Below the pieces are notes generated by a model that saw only the letters and a list, made by a program, of their open reading frames with translations, did no database searches and was not told where the DNA came from. A stretch of 21,030 nt of DNA from JBDIAR01 sp039812545 (GTDB taxonomy: Bacteria; Actinomycetota; Actinomycetes; Actinomycetales; Dermatophilaceae). The position numbers were made by a program, and so were the translations under genes. Shown one piece after another: positions 7,773 through 15,675 of this stretch; position 1 is the stretch's first letter, and every line of letters starts with the position of its first letter. The stretch lies in assembly GCA_039812545.1 (NCBI GenBank), contig JBDIAR010000038.1:1-21030 (forward strand). The letters are read 5' to 3'.

Positions 7773-9401
7773 TCAGCTCGCGCCGAGCACCAGGCCCGGC
7801 AGGCTCGCCCGGTCGATCAGGCCGTCCTCGTCGCGCGGAATCGAGGGCACGAAGGTCACCGAGCGCAGGAACTTGTACTTGGCGACCTGCGAGGACACGT
7901 GCTTGATCATCTCGATCGGCGTCGCCGTGGCGCCCTCCTTGAGCACGATCAAGGCATACGGGGCCTCGTCGCCACCGTCGCCCAGCGGGACGCCGAAGAC
8001 GGCGGCGTCGGCGACCGCCGGGTGCTTGCGCAGCACCTCTTCGAGTTCGGCAGGAGCGACCTGGAAACCCTTGTTCTTGATGAGTTCCTTGGTGCGCCCG
8101 ACGATGCGGACCACGCCGCGACCGTCCACGCGGACCAGGTCACCGGTGTTGAGGTACCCGTCGGGCGTCATGATCGCGGCGGTCTCCTCGGGTCGCTCGA
8201 AGTAGCCGAGCATGACATTGGGACCCTTGACCCACATCTCGCCGGGCTCGCTCTCCTGGGTCCCCTCCGGGACCACGACGTCCTGGCCGGTGGCGGGGTC
8301 GACGACCCGGAACTCCACGTTGGGAGCGGCGGGGCCGATCGTCTCGCACGAGACATTCGGCATATTGGGTTGCATGACGTGGCTGACCGGGCTGAGTTCG
8401 GTCATGCCGTAGCCCTGCAGGATGACCGCGCCGAGCCGCTTGGCCAGCCGGTCGCCGACCTCCTCGGACAGCGGCGCCGCCCCGCAGATGATCAGCCGGA
8501 CGCTGGACAGGTCGTAGTCGTCGACCATCGGGTCGTTGGCGAGCAGCGTCGACACGGCCGGGACGATGTTGAGGACCGTGCCCTTGTACTTCTGGATATT
8601 CGCCAGGTACGTTGCCGGGTCGAACTGGGGCATCGTCACGACGAGATGACGCCCGAGGAGGGCGAAATTCATCGTGCCCGTGGTGGCATACACGTGGGAG
8701 AACGGCAGGAAGGAGACGAGGACCTCGCGCTCGACTCCGCCCTCCCGTTGTCCGACGATCGGCATGAGCATCGCCAGGTCGGCCACGAGATTGCGGTGCG
8801 AGAGCATGACCGGCTTCTGCAGGCCCCCGATCCCGGACGACATCGGCATACTCGCCACGTGGGTGGCCGGGTCGATGTTCTCCGGCGGCAGCGGGGCCAG
8901 GCAGGAGGTCAGCGTGGAAAACGCGACGCAGCCGAGCGCCTCGGCGGCTCCGGGCGGGGCACCTACGACGATGACGTTCTTCGGGGACATTCCGACCATG
9001 GCGATCGCCGGCTGGACCTGAGCGGCAAGCGCGGCGTGCAGGACGACGTACTTGGCGTGCGTCTTGCTCATCTGGTCGGCGAACTCGTGCGCGGAGTACT
9101 GGACGTTCATGGGGGCCGCGGCCGCACCGGCCCGGACGATCCCGTGGAAGGCGGTGATGTACTCCGGGCAGGTCGGCAGCGCGAGCGCCACCACGTCGCC
9201 CTCGCCGATGCCCTGCGAGATGAACCAGGCCGCGATGTGGTCGACGTCGTCGCGGATCTGACGGTAGGTCAGAACCTGGTTGGTCAGAGGCTGTTCGATC
9301 CCGACCAGGTCGAGTTCGGCCTCGGTCAGGCCGCCGAAGAGGTACTCGTACAGGCTGACCTCGGGAATCTCGACATCGGGCAGCGGACCGCGTAGGGACA
9401 T
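7773..9401 (-). CDS. AMP-binding acyl-CoA ligase-like protein with altered catalytic motifs
   Basis: This is a member of the ANL adenylating superfamily (542 aa), most like 4-coumarate or fatty acyl-CoA ligases. Intact landmarks are GYGMTELSP (A5), YLNTGDLV (A7) and RIVGRTKELIKNKGFQVAP (A8). Two key motifs are not canonical. The phosphate-binding A3 loop, normally like SSGTTGLPKGV, reads SSGIGGLQKPVML at 188-200, losing both Thr but keeping a Lys. The A10 motif near the C-terminus reads PRDEDGLIDR, so the catalytic Lys is Leu (L528). Activity in forming an acyl-adenylate may be reduced or changed. The ATG at 9401 follows GAGGAG. It lies 96 bp downstream of the ABC permease on the same strand, with a hairpin between them. 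Confidence 0.85.
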   Translation of the reverse strand: MSLRGPLPDVEIPEVSLYEYLFGGLTEAELDLVGIEQPLTNQVLTYRQIRDDVDHIAAWFISQGIGEGDVVALALPTCPEYITAFHGIVRAGAAAAPMNVQYSAHEFADQMSKTHAKYVVLHAALAAQVQPAIAMVGMSPKNVIVVGAPPGAAEALGCVAFSTLTSCLAPLPPENIDPATHVASMPMSSGIGGLQKPVMLSHRNLVADLAMLMPIVGQREGGVEREVLVSFLPFSHVYATTGTMNFALLGRHLVVTMPQFDPATYLANIQKYKGTVLNIVPAVSTLLANDPMVDDYDLSSVRLIICGAAPLSEEVGDRLAKRLGAVILQGYGMTELSPVSHVMQPNMPNVSCETIGPAAPNVEFRVVDPATGQDVVVPEGTQESEPGEMWVKGPNVMLGYFERPEETAAIMTPDGYLNTGDLVRVDGRGVVRIVGRTKELIKNKGFQVAPAELEEVLRKHPAVADAAVFGVPLGDGGDEAPYALIVLKEGATATPIEMIKHVSSQVAKYKFLRSVTFVPSIPRDEDGLIDRASLPGLVLGAS

Positions 9402-9443
9402 GGTGCTCCTCAGGCTGGGGGCGGAACGACGGGCGTCAGGGCG

Positions 9444-9449
9444 ACTCTA
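9444..9449 (-). promoter_or_regulatory. Candidate -10 element for the ligase-like gene
   Basis: On the minus strand, TAGAGT fits TANNNT about 42 bp upstream of the start codon, between a hairpin and the ribosome binding site. No convincing -35 is seen. Confidence 0.25.
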
Positions 9450-9459
9450 CCGGCGCAGC

Positions 9460-9477
9460 GCCCCCGGCACAGGGGGC
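9460..9477 (-). terminator. Short hairpin after the ABC permease gene
   Basis: GCCCCC (9460-9465) and GGGGGC (9472-9477) form a perfect 6-bp stem with a 6-nt loop, 20 bp beyond the permease stop. It may attenuate or end the transporter transcript before the ligase-like gene. Confidence 0.45.
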
Positions 9478-9497
9478 AGATTCGTGCGCGAGACCCG

Positions 9498-12053
9498 TCA
9501 CTCCGTCGTGATCGCCCGCAGCACGTCGAGCCGGGCGGCTCGGTATGCCGGCCAGAGGGCGGCGAGAACCCCCACCGCCACCGCGAGCACCAGGAATCCG
9601 CCGAGTTGGGCGAGCGGGAGGTCCAGCCGGTCCAGTCCCTCGTCGGCGAGCGCCCGTTGTAGGGCGACGCCGAACACCGTGCCCATGCCGATCCCGAGGA
9701 CGGCCCCGAGGGTGGCGATGACGACCGATTCGAGCCGGATCATCCGCCGGACCTGGCCCCGGCTGACGCCGATGGCCCGCAGCAGACCGATTTCGCGGGT
9801 GCGTTCGATGACCGACAGCGCCAGGGTGTTGACGATGCCGAGGATCGCGATGACGACGGCGAGCCCGAGCAGGCCGTAGATGAGGTAGAGCATCTGGTTG
9901 ATCCGCCCGGCCTGGAGCTGCGCGTACTCCTCCTGGTCGGCGACGGTGACCATCGGCAGATCCTTGACGGCGCCGTCCAGGGCGGCCCGGACGGTGGGCG
10001 GGGAAGCACCCGCCGCTCGATCGACGGTGATGACGTCGTCGACGTTCGGTACGCCGAGCGCGCGAACCGTGCTGCGCGGCACCAGGCCCCCGCTCATCCC
10101 GCTGCCGCTCTCACCGGCCGTGTAGAGCCCTGCGATTCGCAGGTCGACCGCCGTGCCGTTGATCGTGGCCTTGACCGACTGGCCGACGCCGACACCCCAG
10201 TCGCGGGCCGTCTTCTCATCGATCAGCAGGGTCCGGTCGGTGAAGGAGGTCAGCGACCCCGCGACCAGACGCTGCGCTTGGACCTTGTCGAAATCGGCCG
10301 GTTCCATCGCGGTCAGGGCGGCCGAGCGGCCCTGCACCGTGGCGTAGACGAACTGGACGGCGTGGACCGCCGCGACGCCGGGAACCTTCGCCAAGGATGC
10401 GGCGACCGAGGGCGAGATATTGCCGTAGCCGACCGACTGCACGATGTAATCGGCGCGCAGGTTGGCCCGGATGGCCTGGTCGACCGACGTCTTCGCCGAC
10501 TGGCCCAGCGTGGCCAGCGCGGTGACCACCGTCAACGCGATCATCAGCGCCGAGGCGGTGGCCGCGGTCCGGCGCGGATTGCGGACGGCGTTGAGTTCGG
10601 CCAGTGCGCCGACTTGGCCGTACACGCCCCGGAAGACCCGGCCCATCGCCCAGATGACCGGTCGGCCGAGGAAGGGGCTGATGGCGGCGACGCCGAGCAC
10701 GGTCGCCAGCGCGCCGCCGCCCACCACGGCGGCCCGGTTGTCGATCGACTCGGCGAACAGCCCGACGAGCAGTGCCGCGGCCCCGACAGCCGTGAGCAGG
10801 CCGCCGACGACGGCGCGTTTGCCGAGATCGGCCCGTCCGGTCAGGACGTCACCGGTCATCGCCGCGACCGGGGGAACCCGGGCGGCGCGACGGCTCGGCA
10901 GGTACGAGGCGACCAGCGTGACCACCAGGCCCACGGCATACGTGACGAGGACGGTGCGCGGCGCCAGGGTCAACGGGGTGTCGGCGATGTCGAGCCCCAT
11001 CGAGCCGAACAGCCCCATGATCAGCCGGGCGATCCCGAGCCCGAGCGCCAGCCCCGCGGTCGAACCCACCAGCCCGATGACGAACGCCTCGAACAGCACC
11101 GAGCGGCGCACCTGGCCCCGGCTCGCGCCGAGCGCCCGCAACAGGGCCAGTTCGCGGCTGCGCTGGGCCACCAGGATGGTGAAGGTGTTGACGATGAGGA
11201 AGCTGCCGACGACCAGCGCGATTCCCGCGAACACGAGCAGGAAGGTGCTGATGAAACCCGTGACATTCGCCAGCACCTTGCCGGTCGCCTCGGTCATCTT
11301 CGTACCGGTGGCCGCCTCGAGGCTCGGCGGCAGGACGGCACCGATCCGGCGCGCCAACGCGTCCAGGTCGGCGCCGGGTTGCGCGGTCACCCACACCCCC
11401 TGGAAGACGTCCTTGCCGGCGGTGAACAGGCGTTGCGCGGTGGTCGTGTCGAAGACGATGTACGACGCGCCGCCGGTGGAGCGGGTGGCCCCCCACAGCA
11501 CGGTGCCGACGACCTTGGCCGAGACCATCGCCTGGGCGCCGCTCGTGGCGATCCGGACGGTGTCGCCCAGCCGGTAGCCGGCCCGTTCGAGTGTCTTCGG
11601 GTCGACGGCGACCTCGTCGGCGGCCGTGGGCATCCGGCCGGTCGTGGTGTGCAGGCCGACTTGCCCCAGGTATGCCGGTTCCTCGATCACGCTGAAGCCG
11701 AAAGCGGGTGCCCCCGTGGTGGCGACGACCTTGCCCGCGGGATCGACGAGGAACACCCCTTGGGCCTGGACGAAGCCGGTGGCGCTGCGGACCCCGTCGA
11801 CGGCGCGGACCGCGGCCACCTCGGCCGGGGTCACCGCGGCATTGATGGGGGTTTCGAGGTTGTCCTGCTGGCCCTTGGCCTGGACGTTCACGTCGGCGAC
11901 GGTGCCGGCGAAGATGCCGTCGAAGGACTTGCCGAGCACGTCGGTGAAGACCAGCGAACCGGCCACGAACGCGGTGCCCAACACGATGGCGAAGGCACTC
12001 ATCAACAGGCGGACCTTGCGTCCCAGCAGGGACTTCCACGCGGCGCGCAGCAT
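9498..12053 (-). CDS. ABC transporter permease, FtsX/MacB type
   Basis: This is a large (851 aa) permease with two repeated halves, as in many actinobacterial FtsX-like permeases. An N-terminal membrane helix (about 15-40) is followed by an extracytoplasmic MacB-like domain. A first FtsX bundle (about 265-400) contains FLIVNTFTILVAQRSRELAL and LLRALGASRGQVRRSV. Further hydrophobic segments follow at about 415-470 and a re-entry at about 490-515. A second extracytoplasmic domain is followed by a C-terminal bundle (about 725-845) containing LSVIERTREIGLLRAIGVSR. The paired ERTREIGLLRAIG-type coupling helices match the adjacent ATPase. The start lies 4 nt after the ATPase stop, so the two are translationally coupled. 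The substrate is unknown; this class often handles lipids, peptides or envelope functions. Confidence 0.92.
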   Translation of the reverse strand: MLRAAWKSLLGRKVRLLMSAFAIVLGTAFVAGSLVFTDVLGKSFDGIFAGTVADVNVQAKGQQDNLETPINAAVTPAEVAAVRAVDGVRSATGFVQAQGVFLVDPAGKVVATTGAPAFGFSVIEEPAYLGQVGLHTTTGRMPTAADEVAVDPKTLERAGYRLGDTVRIATSGAQAMVSAKVVGTVLWGATRSTGGASYIVFDTTTAQRLFTAGKDVFQGVWVTAQPGADLDALARRIGAVLPPSLEAATGTKMTEATGKVLANVTGFISTFLLVFAGIALVVGSFLIVNTFTILVAQRSRELALLRALGASRGQVRRSVLFEAFVIGLVGSTAGLALGLGIARLIMGLFGSMGLDIADTPLTLAPRTVLVTYAVGLVVTLVASYLPSRRAARVPPVAAMTGDVLTGRADLGKRAVVGGLLTAVGAAALLVGLFAESIDNRAAVVGGGALATVLGVAAISPFLGRPVIWAMGRVFRGVYGQVGALAELNAVRNPRRTAATASALMIALTVVTALATLGQSAKTSVDQAIRANLRADYIVQSVGYGNISPSVAASLAKVPGVAAVHAVQFVYATVQGRSAALTAMEPADFDKVQAQRLVAGSLTSFTDRTLLIDEKTARDWGVGVGQSVKATINGTAVDLRIAGLYTAGESGSGMSGGLVPRSTVRALGVPNVDDVITVDRAAGASPPTVRAALDGAVKDLPMVTVADQEEYAQLQAGRINQMLYLIYGLLGLAVVIAILGIVNTLALSVIERTREIGLLRAIGVSRGQVRRMIRLESVVIATLGAVLGIGMGTVFGVALQRALADEGLDRLDLPLAQLGGFLVLAVAVGVLAALWPAYRAARLDVLRAITTE

Positions 12054-12057
12054 CGGA

Positions 12058-12831
12058 TCAGCCCTTCCGGTCGAGCCGGTCCAACCGGTCCAGCCGCGCC
12101 ATCACGGCGAGCACGGTGTCGCGGGTCGGGTCGGCCAGCTCCTCAATGATCCGGCCGTCGGCCAGGAAGACGACCCGGTCGGTGTACGACGCGGCCACCG
12201 GATCGTGGGTGACCATCACGATGGTCTGGCCGAACTCGTCGACGCCGCGCCGCAGGAAACCGAGGATCTCCGCCGACGCCGTCGAATCCAGATTGCCGGT
12301 GGGTTCGTCGGCGAAGATGATCTCCGGCCGACCGGCGAGCGCCCGGGCACAGGCCACCCGCTGCTGCTGACCGCCGGAGAGTTCGGCCGGCTTGTGGGAC
12401 AGGCGGTCGCGCAGGCCGAGGGTGTCGACGACCCGATCGAACCAGGCCAGGTCCGGTTTGCGGCCGGCGATGGCCTGCGGCAGCAGGATGTTCTCGCGGG
12501 CTGTCAGGGTCGGGATCAGGTTGAACGCTTGAAAGACGAACCCGATCCGGTCCCGACGCAACTCGGTCAGCTGAGCGTCCTTGAGGTCGGCGATCGCGGT
12601 CGACCCGACATACACCTGCCCCTGCGTCGGCCGGTCGAGGCCGGCGGCGCAGTGCATCAGGGTGGACTTGCCCGAGCCGGACGGTCCCATCACCGCCGTG
12701 AACCGGCCGCTGTCGAAGGTGACGTCCACGCCGTCCAGCGCGCGCACCTGCGCTTCCCCCGTGCCGTACACCTTGGTCAACCCGACCGTGCGGGCCGCTC
12801 CAACGACGGCCGTTCCCCCGATGGTCTCCAT
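12058..12831 (-). CDS. ABC transporter ATPase, LolD/MacB type
   Basis: This is the cytoplasmic ATPase of the transporter (257 aa). It has Walker A GPSGSGKST (49-57), a Q-loop (FVFQAFNLIPTLTARENI), the signature LSGGQQQRVACARAL, Walker B IIFADEPTGNLD and an H-loop (VMVTHD). The spacing and the FQAFNLIPTLTA string are typical of the MacB/LolD subfamily that pairs with FtsX-type permeases. The C-terminus ends in a short tandem LDRLDRLDR. The ATG at 12831 follows GAGGA. A candidate -10 (TAGCGT, minus strand, 12883-12888) lies upstream. The gene is divergent from the sigma factor gene, with 195 bp between them. Confidence 0.95.
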   Translation of the reverse strand: METIGGTAVVGAARTVGLTKVYGTGEAQVRALDGVDVTFDSGRFTAVMGPSGSGKSTLMHCAAGLDRPTQGQVYVGSTAIADLKDAQLTELRRDRIGFVFQAFNLIPTLTARENILLPQAIAGRKPDLAWFDRVVDTLGLRDRLSHKPAELSGGQQQRVACARALAGRPEIIFADEPTGNLDSTASAEILGFLRRGVDEFGQTIVMVTHDPVAASYTDRVVFLADGRIIEELADPTRDTVLAVMARLDRLDRLDRKG

Positions 12832-12956
12832 CAGTCCTCGTCTCGTTCCCCGGTATGCGGCCCGGCCCGGCCGCCGAGGACAACGCTAATCGGACAAGGT
12901 GAACGCGGCCGCCCGGGTTTTCCCTGAGCCGTCCCGGACCGGACCCCGAAGCTCTC

Positions 12957-12983
12957 GGTCACACTCAGGCAGTGGCCTGCGTC
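12957..12983 (+). promoter_or_regulatory. ECF41-type promoter upstream of the sigma gene
   Basis: GGTCACA (12957-12963), then 16 nt, then CGTC (12980-12983, followed by AAC). From memory the published ECF41 promoter is TGTCACA ... CGTC, so this is a near match. It ends 43 nt before the sigma start codon, which supports autoregulation. Confidence 0.7.
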
Positions 12984-13026
12984 AACGAGGCGGACCCGTT
13001 TCTCAGCGTGAGCAAGGAGCATCCTC

Positions 13027-13953
13027 ATGGCGGTCAGTGATCAGTTCGATGTCGAGCGGCCCCGGCTGGTGCGCATTGCCGCCGGGATTCTCGGTGATCG
13101 TCACGAGGCCGAGGATGTGGTCCAGGCCGCGTGGCTGCGGTTGCAGGGCGCCGCGGCGTCCGAGATCCGGAGTCTGCCGGGGTGGTTGACGACCGTGACG
13201 ACTCGTCTGTGTCTGGACCGACTGCGGGCGAGGGTTCCAGAACCGGTGGATCTCACGGCATCGATGGATCTCACGGCATACGGAGACGAGCCGTGGGCAT
13301 CGGGGAGTGGACTGGACCCGCTCGAGGAGGTCACGCTCGCCGAGAGCGTCGGTGTCGCGCTCAACGTCGTGCTCGAGTCCCTGTCCCCGAGCGAACGGGT
13401 CGCGTTCATCCTGCACGACACCTTCGGGGTCGAGTTCGCCACCGTGGCACGGGTTCTCGACTCCTCACCGACGGCCGCGCGGAAGCTGGCCTCGCGGGCC
13501 CGGGCCAAGATCGGGGTCCGCCTGCCGGTGGGCCCCCCGGCCGATTGGGAGGTCGTCGATGCCTTCCTCGAGGCCGCCAAGGGCGGCGACTTCGCACGCC
13601 TTCTTCATCTGCTGGCGCCCGATGTCGTCGTGACTGCGGACCCGGCCGCGATCGCCGCGGGCACGCCGGCGCGGCTGGAGGGCCGGGACGCGGTCGCGGC
13701 CATGTTCGACGGCGGGGCGAGTGCCGCGCTCCCGGTGTTCCTCGGGGCCCGTCCGGGCGCGGCGTGGTTCGACAAGGGGTCGGCGCGTGTCGTGTTCGAC
13801 TTCACCGTCCACGACGGGCGGGTCGCGGGGATCGTCTTCCGCGCGGCACCGGAGGCCATCGCCGCGGTCGCGCGGCGCCGCGGCGCCGAACCCGTGGCCA
13901 ACAGGGCCTCCCGCGAGGTCACATCCGAGTCGTCCCCACCGTCAACCCAGTAA
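13027..13953 (+). CDS. ECF sigma factor with C-terminal SnoaL-like domain (ECF41-like)
   Basis: This is a group IV sigma factor of 308 aa. Region 2 covers about 8-75 (RPRLVRIAAGILGDRHEAED, then VVQAAWLRLQ). Region 4 covers about 115-170 (LSPSERVAFILHDTFGVEFA and a helix-turn-helix). A fused SnoaL/NTF2-like domain covers about 175-290 and in ECF41 proteins controls activity in place of a separate anti-sigma factor. The DGGG-type motif expected in that domain is not seen; the corresponding stretch reads VVVTADPAAIAAGTPARLEG. The start is the ATG 7 nt after AAGGAG. An ECF41-like promoter lies upstream, and a second copy inside its own 3' end faces the next gene. The usual ECF41 partner oxidoreductase or carboxymuconolactone decarboxylase is not adjacent. 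Confidence 0.9.
   Translation: MAVSDQFDVERPRLVRIAAGILGDRHEAEDVVQAAWLRLQGAAASEIRSLPGWLTTVTTRLCLDRLRARVPEPVDLTASMDLTAYGDEPWASGSGLDPLEEVTLAESVGVALNVVLESLSPSERVAFILHDTFGVEFATVARVLDSSPTAARKLASRARAKIGVRLPVGPPADWEVVDAFLEAAKGGDFARLLHLLAPDVVVTADPAAIAAGTPARLEGRDAVAAMFDGGASAALPVFLGARPGAAWFDKGSARVVFDFTVHDGRVAGIVFRAAPEAIAAVARRRGAEPVANRASREVTSESSPPSTQ
13917..13943 (+). promoter_or_regulatory. Second ECF41-type promoter, inside the sigma gene 3' end
   Basis: GGTCACA (13917-13923), then 16 nt, then CGTC (13940-13943, followed by AAC). Both boxes and the spacer length are identical to the copy upstream of the sigma gene, and it too ends 43 nt before the start codon of the following gene (13987). It overlaps the last 12 codons or so of the sigma gene. 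Confidence 0.7.
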
Positions 13954-13986
13954 CCGGCATACCCGAACCCTGCGAAGGAGCCCACC

Positions 13987-14223
13987 GTGAAGACCATGAC
14001 CTGCCAGCAGCTCGGCGGACCCTGCGACCTCGCCCACACGGCGGAGACGGCCGACGAGATCATCCAGGCCCAGGACCGGCATCTCAAGGACGCGGTCGCC
14101 GGCGGCGACACCACGCACCAGGAAGCCGCGGACGCGATGAAAGGCCGCTGGCGCAACCCACTCAAGGGCATGGGCTGGTACAAGGCCACGAAGAAGGCCT
14201 TCGCCGAACTCCCCGAGAACTGA
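13987..14223 (+). CDS. Small conserved protein with two N-terminal cysteines (DUF1059-like)
   Basis: This is a 78-aa soluble protein with no signal peptide. The N-terminus MKTMTCQQLGGPCDLAH carries C6 and C13. It then has an acidic/His helix (ADEIIQAQDRHLKDAV) and ends WRNPLKGMGWYKATKKAFAE. It resembles small DUF1059-like proteins seen in many bacteria; no activity is established for these as far as I know. The GTG start is supported by AAGGAG 6 nt upstream. A promoter identical in layout to the sigma gene's own lies upstream, so it is probably a direct target of that sigma factor. The spaced cysteines would suit a redox or metal-linked role, but this is inference. Confidence 0.82.
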   Translation: MKTMTCQQLGGPCDLAHTAETADEIIQAQDRHLKDAVAGGDTTHQEAADAMKGRWRNPLKGMGWYKATKKAFAELPEN

Positions 14224-14310
14224 CCCAGTCCGTCCGGCAAAGAACGAGAGCACGGAGGCGGCTGTCGAGAAGCTCATCCGCCGCGCGATCGGCGAGTGGT
14301 GAGCGGGACG

Positions 14311-15204
14311 TCAGCGCAGGACGACCGTGCCCGTCTCGTTGAGCAGGACCCGGTGCTCGGTATGCCAGGTCACGGCTCGCGCGAGAACCTGGGCCTCCAC
14401 GTCGCGGCCGGCGACCTCCAGGTCCGCGGGTGAATAGGCGTGGTGGACCCGGGCGACCTCTTGTTCGATGATCGGGCCCTCGTCGAGGTCGGCGGTGACG
14501 TAGTGCGCGGTCGCGCCGATGATTTTGACGCCGCGCCGGTGGGCCTGAAGGTACGGCTTGGCACCCTTGAAACCGGGCAGGAACGAGTGGTGGATGTTGA
14601 TGATCCGCCCGCTCATCCGCCGGCACAGCTCGTCGGAGAGGATCTGCATGTATCGGGCCAGGACGACCAGGTCGGCGTCGTGCTCGTCGATGATCTCCTG
14701 CAGGCGGGCCTCGGCATACGGCTTGGACGAGGCGGTCACGGGGACGTGATGGAAGGGGATGCCCTTGCCCCGGACGAGGTCGGCGAAGGTCTCGTGATTG
14801 GAGACGACCGCGACGGGCTCGATGTTGAGCATCCCCGTCTCCCACCGGTACAGCAGGTCGTTCAGGCAATGCCCGAGCTTGGACACCATGATGACGGTGC
14901 GGGTCGGGGCGGCCCGGTCGTGGACCGCCCAGGTCATCGAGAAGCGTTCTCCCACGGGGGCCAACGACGTCCGCAGCGCTTCCGGGTCGAAGTCGGGTCC
15001 GGTGCCGACGAAGCGCACCCGCATGAAGAAGCGCCCGGTCATCGGATCCTCGAACTGCTGGCTCTCCCGCATGATCGCGCCCTGCTCGGCGAGCGCCCCG
15101 GAGACGGCGTGGACGATGCCGACGTGGTCGGGACAGGTGAGCACGAGGACGAACTCGCGGCCCGCGGCGGGGATCGCCGAGGGGGTCATCGAACCGAGCG
15201 GCAT
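14311..15204 (-). CDS. purU: Formyltetrahydrofolate deformylase
   Basis: It hydrolyses 10-formyltetrahydrofolate to formate and tetrahydrofolate in the cytoplasm, balancing one-carbon pools and supplying formate for purine synthesis. The protein is 297 aa. An N-terminal ACT domain (about 16-100) precedes a formyltransferase-fold domain containing LVVLARYMQILSDELCRRM. Catalytic residues match the GART/PurU pattern: N203 and H205 in NIHHSFLPG, and D241 in ADLDEGPI, with the expected 38-residue spacing. The ATG at 15204 follows GAGGAG; an internal ATG at codon 6 is an alternative. It is the third gene of a leftward cluster and converges on the small Cys protein gene 87 bp away. Confidence 0.95.
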   Translation of the reverse strand: MPLGSMTPSAIPAAGREFVLVLTCPDHVGIVHAVSGALAEQGAIMRESQQFEDPMTGRFFMRVRFVGTGPDFDPEALRTSLAPVGERFSMTWAVHDRAAPTRTVIMVSKLGHCLNDLLYRWETGMLNIEPVAVVSNHETFADLVRGKGIPFHHVPVTASSKPYAEARLQEIIDEHDADLVVLARYMQILSDELCRRMSGRIINIHHSFLPGFKGAKPYLQAHRRGVKIIGATAHYVTADLDEGPIIEQEVARVHHAYSPADLEVAGRDVEAQVLARAVTWHTEHRVLLNETGTVVLR

Positions 15205-15257
15205 GGCGCTCTCCTCACCCTGAACTCCGGCTACGGGGCTTCCACTACGGGAGGCGG

Positions 15258-15668
15258 CTACGGGGCGGCGACGACGGCATACGAGGCGACGCCGTGGGCG
15301 ATGTCGACACCGTCCCCGCTGCGGACGATATCGGCTTCGACCATGACGAGTCGACGGCCGCGCTTGCGGACGACCGCCGTGGCATACAGCCGGTCGCCGA
15401 GCGCGGCCGGGGCCAGGTAGGTGACGGTCATGCTCACCGTGGCCGGCAGCCGGTCCGGCGGCAGCCCGGCACGCACGGCCCGGCCCATGACGGCGTCGAG
15501 CAGGGTGGCCAGGACCCCGCCGTGCACCCCGCCCTGGGTGTTCCCGTGCCGGTCGTCGGTGTCCACGACGAGCGCGGCCGGATCGTCGCCGGCGACCTCG
15601 ATGCCGAGGACCGCGTGCAGCCGCGCGGAATTGGGCAGATCGGCGGCGACCGGCGGCTCGTTCGTCAC
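15258..15668 (-). CDS. PaaI-like hotdog thioesterase
   Basis: This is a small acyl-CoA thioesterase of the 4HBT/PaaI type (136 aa). The motif GGVHGGVLATLLDAVMG (46-62) contains HGG at 49-51 and an acidic D58, the expected active-site region. The C-terminal strands (VSMTVTYLAPAALGDRLYAT) fit the hotdog fold. The GTG at 15668, 7 nt after the cobT-like stop, is chosen because upstream frame overlaps the fusion gene; no clear Shine-Dalgarno is present, so coupling to the upstream gene is likely. Its substrate is unknown. The 53 bp between it and purU contains three loose CTACGGG repeats. Confidence 0.85.
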   Translation of the reverse strand: MTNEPPVAADLPNSARLHAVLGIEVAGDDPAALVVDTDDRHGNTQGGVHGGVLATLLDAVMGRAVRAGLPPDRLPATVSMTVTYLAPAALGDRLYATAVVRKRGRRLVMVEADIVRSGDGVDIAHGVASYAVVAAP

Positions 15669-15675
15669 GGCCGGC

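Noticed and set aside
14237..14302. A coding-like tail (AKNESTEAAVEKLIRRAIGEW) after the small Cys protein gene
   Set aside because: No start codon or ribosome binding site precedes it in frame, and the sequence upstream in that frame overlaps the small gene. It may be a decayed fragment, but the support is too thin.
15205..15257. Three CTACGGG repeats between the thioesterase and purU genes
   Set aside because: Spacing is irregular (14 and 13 bp) and similarity beyond the 7-mer is weak. It is probably incidental.
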